DNA of 8,158 nucleotides from Verrucomicrobiota bacterium (GTDB lineage Bacteria; Verrucomicrobiota; Verrucomicrobiia; Chthoniobacterales; JAFAMB01): the NCBI GenBank assembly GCA_019241095.1, contig JAFAXJ010000294.1, positions 1 through 8,158 of the forward strand, written 5' to 3'. Under the pieces are notes generated by a model. The model did not search any database. It worked only from the letters and a program-made list of their open reading frames with translations, and was not told where the DNA came from. This document shows, piece after piece, positions 6,426 through 8,158 of the stretch. Within the stretch, counting starts at the first letter, position 1; every line of letters begins with the position of its first letter. A program made the translations under genes and the position numbers.

Positions 6426-8158
6426 TTAATGTTTGCTGATATAACCTTTACTATTCACGGTCGCCGAAACAATACCTTTACTCGACGTTTTCCGCTTGAG
6501 TGCTTGTTCCAGGAAGATCGACTGGGCGTTTATTGGTTCGCCTTCTAACGGTCTGCGGACATAGGTCGGCTGTTTGCCCTGCTCCCGAGCTTTGACATTA
6601 TCCTTCCAATAAATGGCTACTGCTTCTTCAAGCCGTTTACGCAGATCGGCATCCTCAACCGGAAAACATACCTCGACGCGCCGAAAAAGATTTCTGGTCG
6701 TTAAATCTGCGCTCGCAAGGTAAATTTCCGGATCGCCAGCATTTTCGAAGCGATATATCCGACTGTGTTCAAGGAACCTGCCGGTAATGCTGCGCACCGT
6801 GACATTGTCGCTCACTCCGGGTACCCGTGAACGCAAGCAGCAGACGCCCCTGATCAGGAGATCAATTCTCACACCCGTTTGGGACGCCCGATATAAAGCT
6901 TTGATAATCGTTTCGTCGATTAGCGCGTTGACCTTGATAAAGATCGAGGCTGGCCTTCCGATCTTCGCGTTCTCGAGTTCACGCTCGATCATTTCGAATA
7001 AAAATGAGTGGAGCGATTTCGGCGCCGCCTTCAACTTCTCCAATTCAGGAAAGACAGAAACCCCGGTCAGCCAATTAAAGAGTTCAGCGCTGTCGTTGGT
7101 TAGTACAGGATCGCAAGTAAGTAACCCGAAATCTTCAAAACTCTTTGCAGTGGATGGATGGTAGTTACCCGTACCAAGATGTACGTAGCGGCGAATGCTG
7201 TCTTCTTCCTTCCGGACTACCAATGCCATTTTTGCGCGCGTCATTAACTCCGCGATTCCATAAACCACATGAGCGCCGGCCTCTTGAAGCATTCGAGCCC
7301 ACTTGATATTTGCTGCCTCTTCGGAACGCGCTTTGATCTCAATCACTACCGTAACCTGCTTCCCGCTCTCTGCAGCTGCAGCTAACGATGCCAAAATTGG
7401 AGAGTCTGCGCTCGTGCGATAAAGCGTCTGCTTAATAGCCAAAACATTTGGATCTTCGGCCGCCTCCTCGAGGAAATCGCGCACCGTCTCGAAGCTTTCG
7501 TAAGGATGATGAAGCAGGATCGGCTTTCTTCTAATCTGTGAGAAAATGTCCTCATGAGCAGCCGGCACGACTACAACAGCCGGCGAAAAAGAACGAAACT
7601 TCAGGTCAGGTCGATCAATTTCGGAAATCACCGGCAACAAGCGCGGAAAGTTAATAGGTCCGTTGACCTCGTAAAGGTCATCTCCGGTCAGCCCAAATGT
7701 TTGCAGAAGCTGATCAGCGATATGTCTGGGACAATCTTCCTGGACCTCCAACCGGACGGCATCCCCTCGGCTCCGCCTGCGCAACTCCCGTTCTATTGTC
7801 TCCAGCAATTTATCAGTCTCATCCTCATGCAGGTACAGGTTGCTGTTGCGCGTTAGACGAAATTGGTAAGCACCCCTCACCACAACGCCATGGAATAGGG
7901 AACCAACGCGCGCTTGTATTAGGTTTCCGATGAAGATGTACCGGTACACACCTTTTTTATCTGAGCCAAATGGAAGAAGGCGGGGGAGAATTCGCGGTAC
8001 CTGGACGACGGCTAGATTCGCACCCGTTTCGCCGTGTTCGAGTTCAACGGCGACATTAAGGCTCTTGTTTAGCAAAAGCGGAAACGGATGGACCGGGTCT
8101 ACCGCCAAGGGCGTCAATACAGGATAAACCGATTTGTCGAAGTACTCCGTGTAGTACT
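6426..8158 (-). CDS. ppk1: Polyphosphate kinase 1 (PPK1) family protein with altered catalytic HxK motif; 5' end beyond the right edge
   Basis: The frame is open from the right edge to TAA at 6426-6428, giving 576 visible residues (numbered here from the edge). The first, YYTEYFDKSVYPV then LTPLAVDPVHPFPLL, are a PPK1 hallmark, so the TTG at 8115-8117 is internal and about 100-130 residues are missing. HHPYESF, IKQTLYRTSADSPI, GKQVTVVIEIKAR, YVHLGTGNYHPSTA (H326), GRFLEHSRIYRF (H464) and DPEIYLASADLTTRNL mark the catalytic C-terminal half, built like two phospholipase D-type domains. PPK1 normally transfers ATP gamma-phosphate to polyphosphate through a phosphohistidine in an HxK motif (E. 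coli His435). Here the equivalent stretch reads ELMTRAK: arginine (R307, CGC at 7236-7238) replaces that histidine, while the lysine (K309) is kept. Other active-site segments also drift (ARSEEAAN, AKSFED). The family call is secure; polyphosphate synthesis by this protein is doubtful. Confidence 0.92.
   Translation of the reverse strand, partial: YYTEYFDKSVYPVLTPLAVDPVHPFPLLLNKSLNVAVELEHGETGANLAVVQVPRILPRLLPFGSDKKGVYRYIFIGNLIQARVGSLFHGVVVRGAYQFRLTRNSNLYLHEDETDKLLETIERELRRRSRGDAVRLEVQEDCPRHIADQLLQTFGLTGDDLYEVNGPINFPRLLPVISEIDRPDLKFRSFSPAVVVVPAAHEDIFSQIRRKPILLHHPYESFETVRDFLEEAAEDPNVLAIKQTLYRTSADSPILASLAAAAESGKQVTVVIEIKARSEEAANIKWARMLQEAGAHVVYGIAELMTRAKMALVVRKEEDSIRRYVHLGTGNYHPSTAKSFEDFGLLTCDPVLTNDSAELFNWLTGVSVFPELEKLKAAPKSLHSFLFEMIERELENAKIGRPASIFIKVNALIDETIIKALYRASQTGVRIDLLIRGVCCLRSRVPGVSDNVTVRSITGRFLEHSRIYRFENAGDPEIYLASADLTTRNLFRRVEVCFPVEDADLRKRLEEAVAIYWKDNVKAREQGKQPTYVRRPLEGEPINAQSIFLEQALKRKTSSKGIVSATVNSKGYISKH

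Noticed and set aside
6426..8117. Reading the PPK1-like gene as starting at the TTG at 8115-8117
   Set aside because: The codons from 8118 to 8158 continue in frame with the conserved segment YFDKSVYPV that normally precedes LTPLAVDP, so the gene runs off the right edge.

Overview
The window shows intact genes from a bacterial chromosome, read from an interior stretch: both end genes are cut by the window edge. Composition is mid-GC by eye. There are no tRNA, rRNA, insertion-sequence, phage or CRISPR signatures. The gene set (a 2-oxoacid:ferredoxin oxidoreductase of the KorAB type, a polar amino acid ABC importer with the binding protein fused to the permease, an Fsr-type efflux protein and a PPK1-family protein) suits a Gram-negative environmental heterotroph. 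Verrucomicrobia or Acidobacteria would be plausible, but the phylum is a guess and cannot be fixed from this sequence alone.

Layout. Plus strand, 1-857: the C-terminal two thirds of an MFS efflux protein closely resembling fosmidomycin resistance protein Fsr. It converges, across a 194-base gap, on a minus-strand series. In transcription order (right to left) this series is: a PPK1-like polyphosphate kinase entering from the right edge (6426-8158); a leader of about 170 bases; an amino acid ABC transporter ATPase (5495-6253); a fused periplasmic binding protein and permease (3906-5498, TTG start, 4-base overlap with the ATPase); a 104-base gap with a small perfect inverted repeat; korA (1990-3801, GTG start); and korB (1052-1993, overlapping korA by ATGA).

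How the genes work together. The ATPase and the fused protein form a self-sufficient importer in which the permease dimer would carry two binding domains. KorA and KorB form a complete 2-oxoacid oxidoreductase: KorA carries the gamma and alpha domains, and KorB the TPP-binding and [4Fe-4S] domain. The order suggests, without proving, that imported amino acids such as glutamate or glutamine feed 2-oxoglutarate to KorAB. No ferredoxin gene is present here.

The most notable observation is in the PPK1-like protein. The place where PPK1 enzymes carry the catalytic phosphohistidine (HxK motif, His435 in E. coli) reads R-A-K here, with further changes in neighbouring active-site motifs, although the fold and the second active-site histidine are kept. 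I found no wholly new multi-gene system; the rest of the window is recognisable metabolism and transport.
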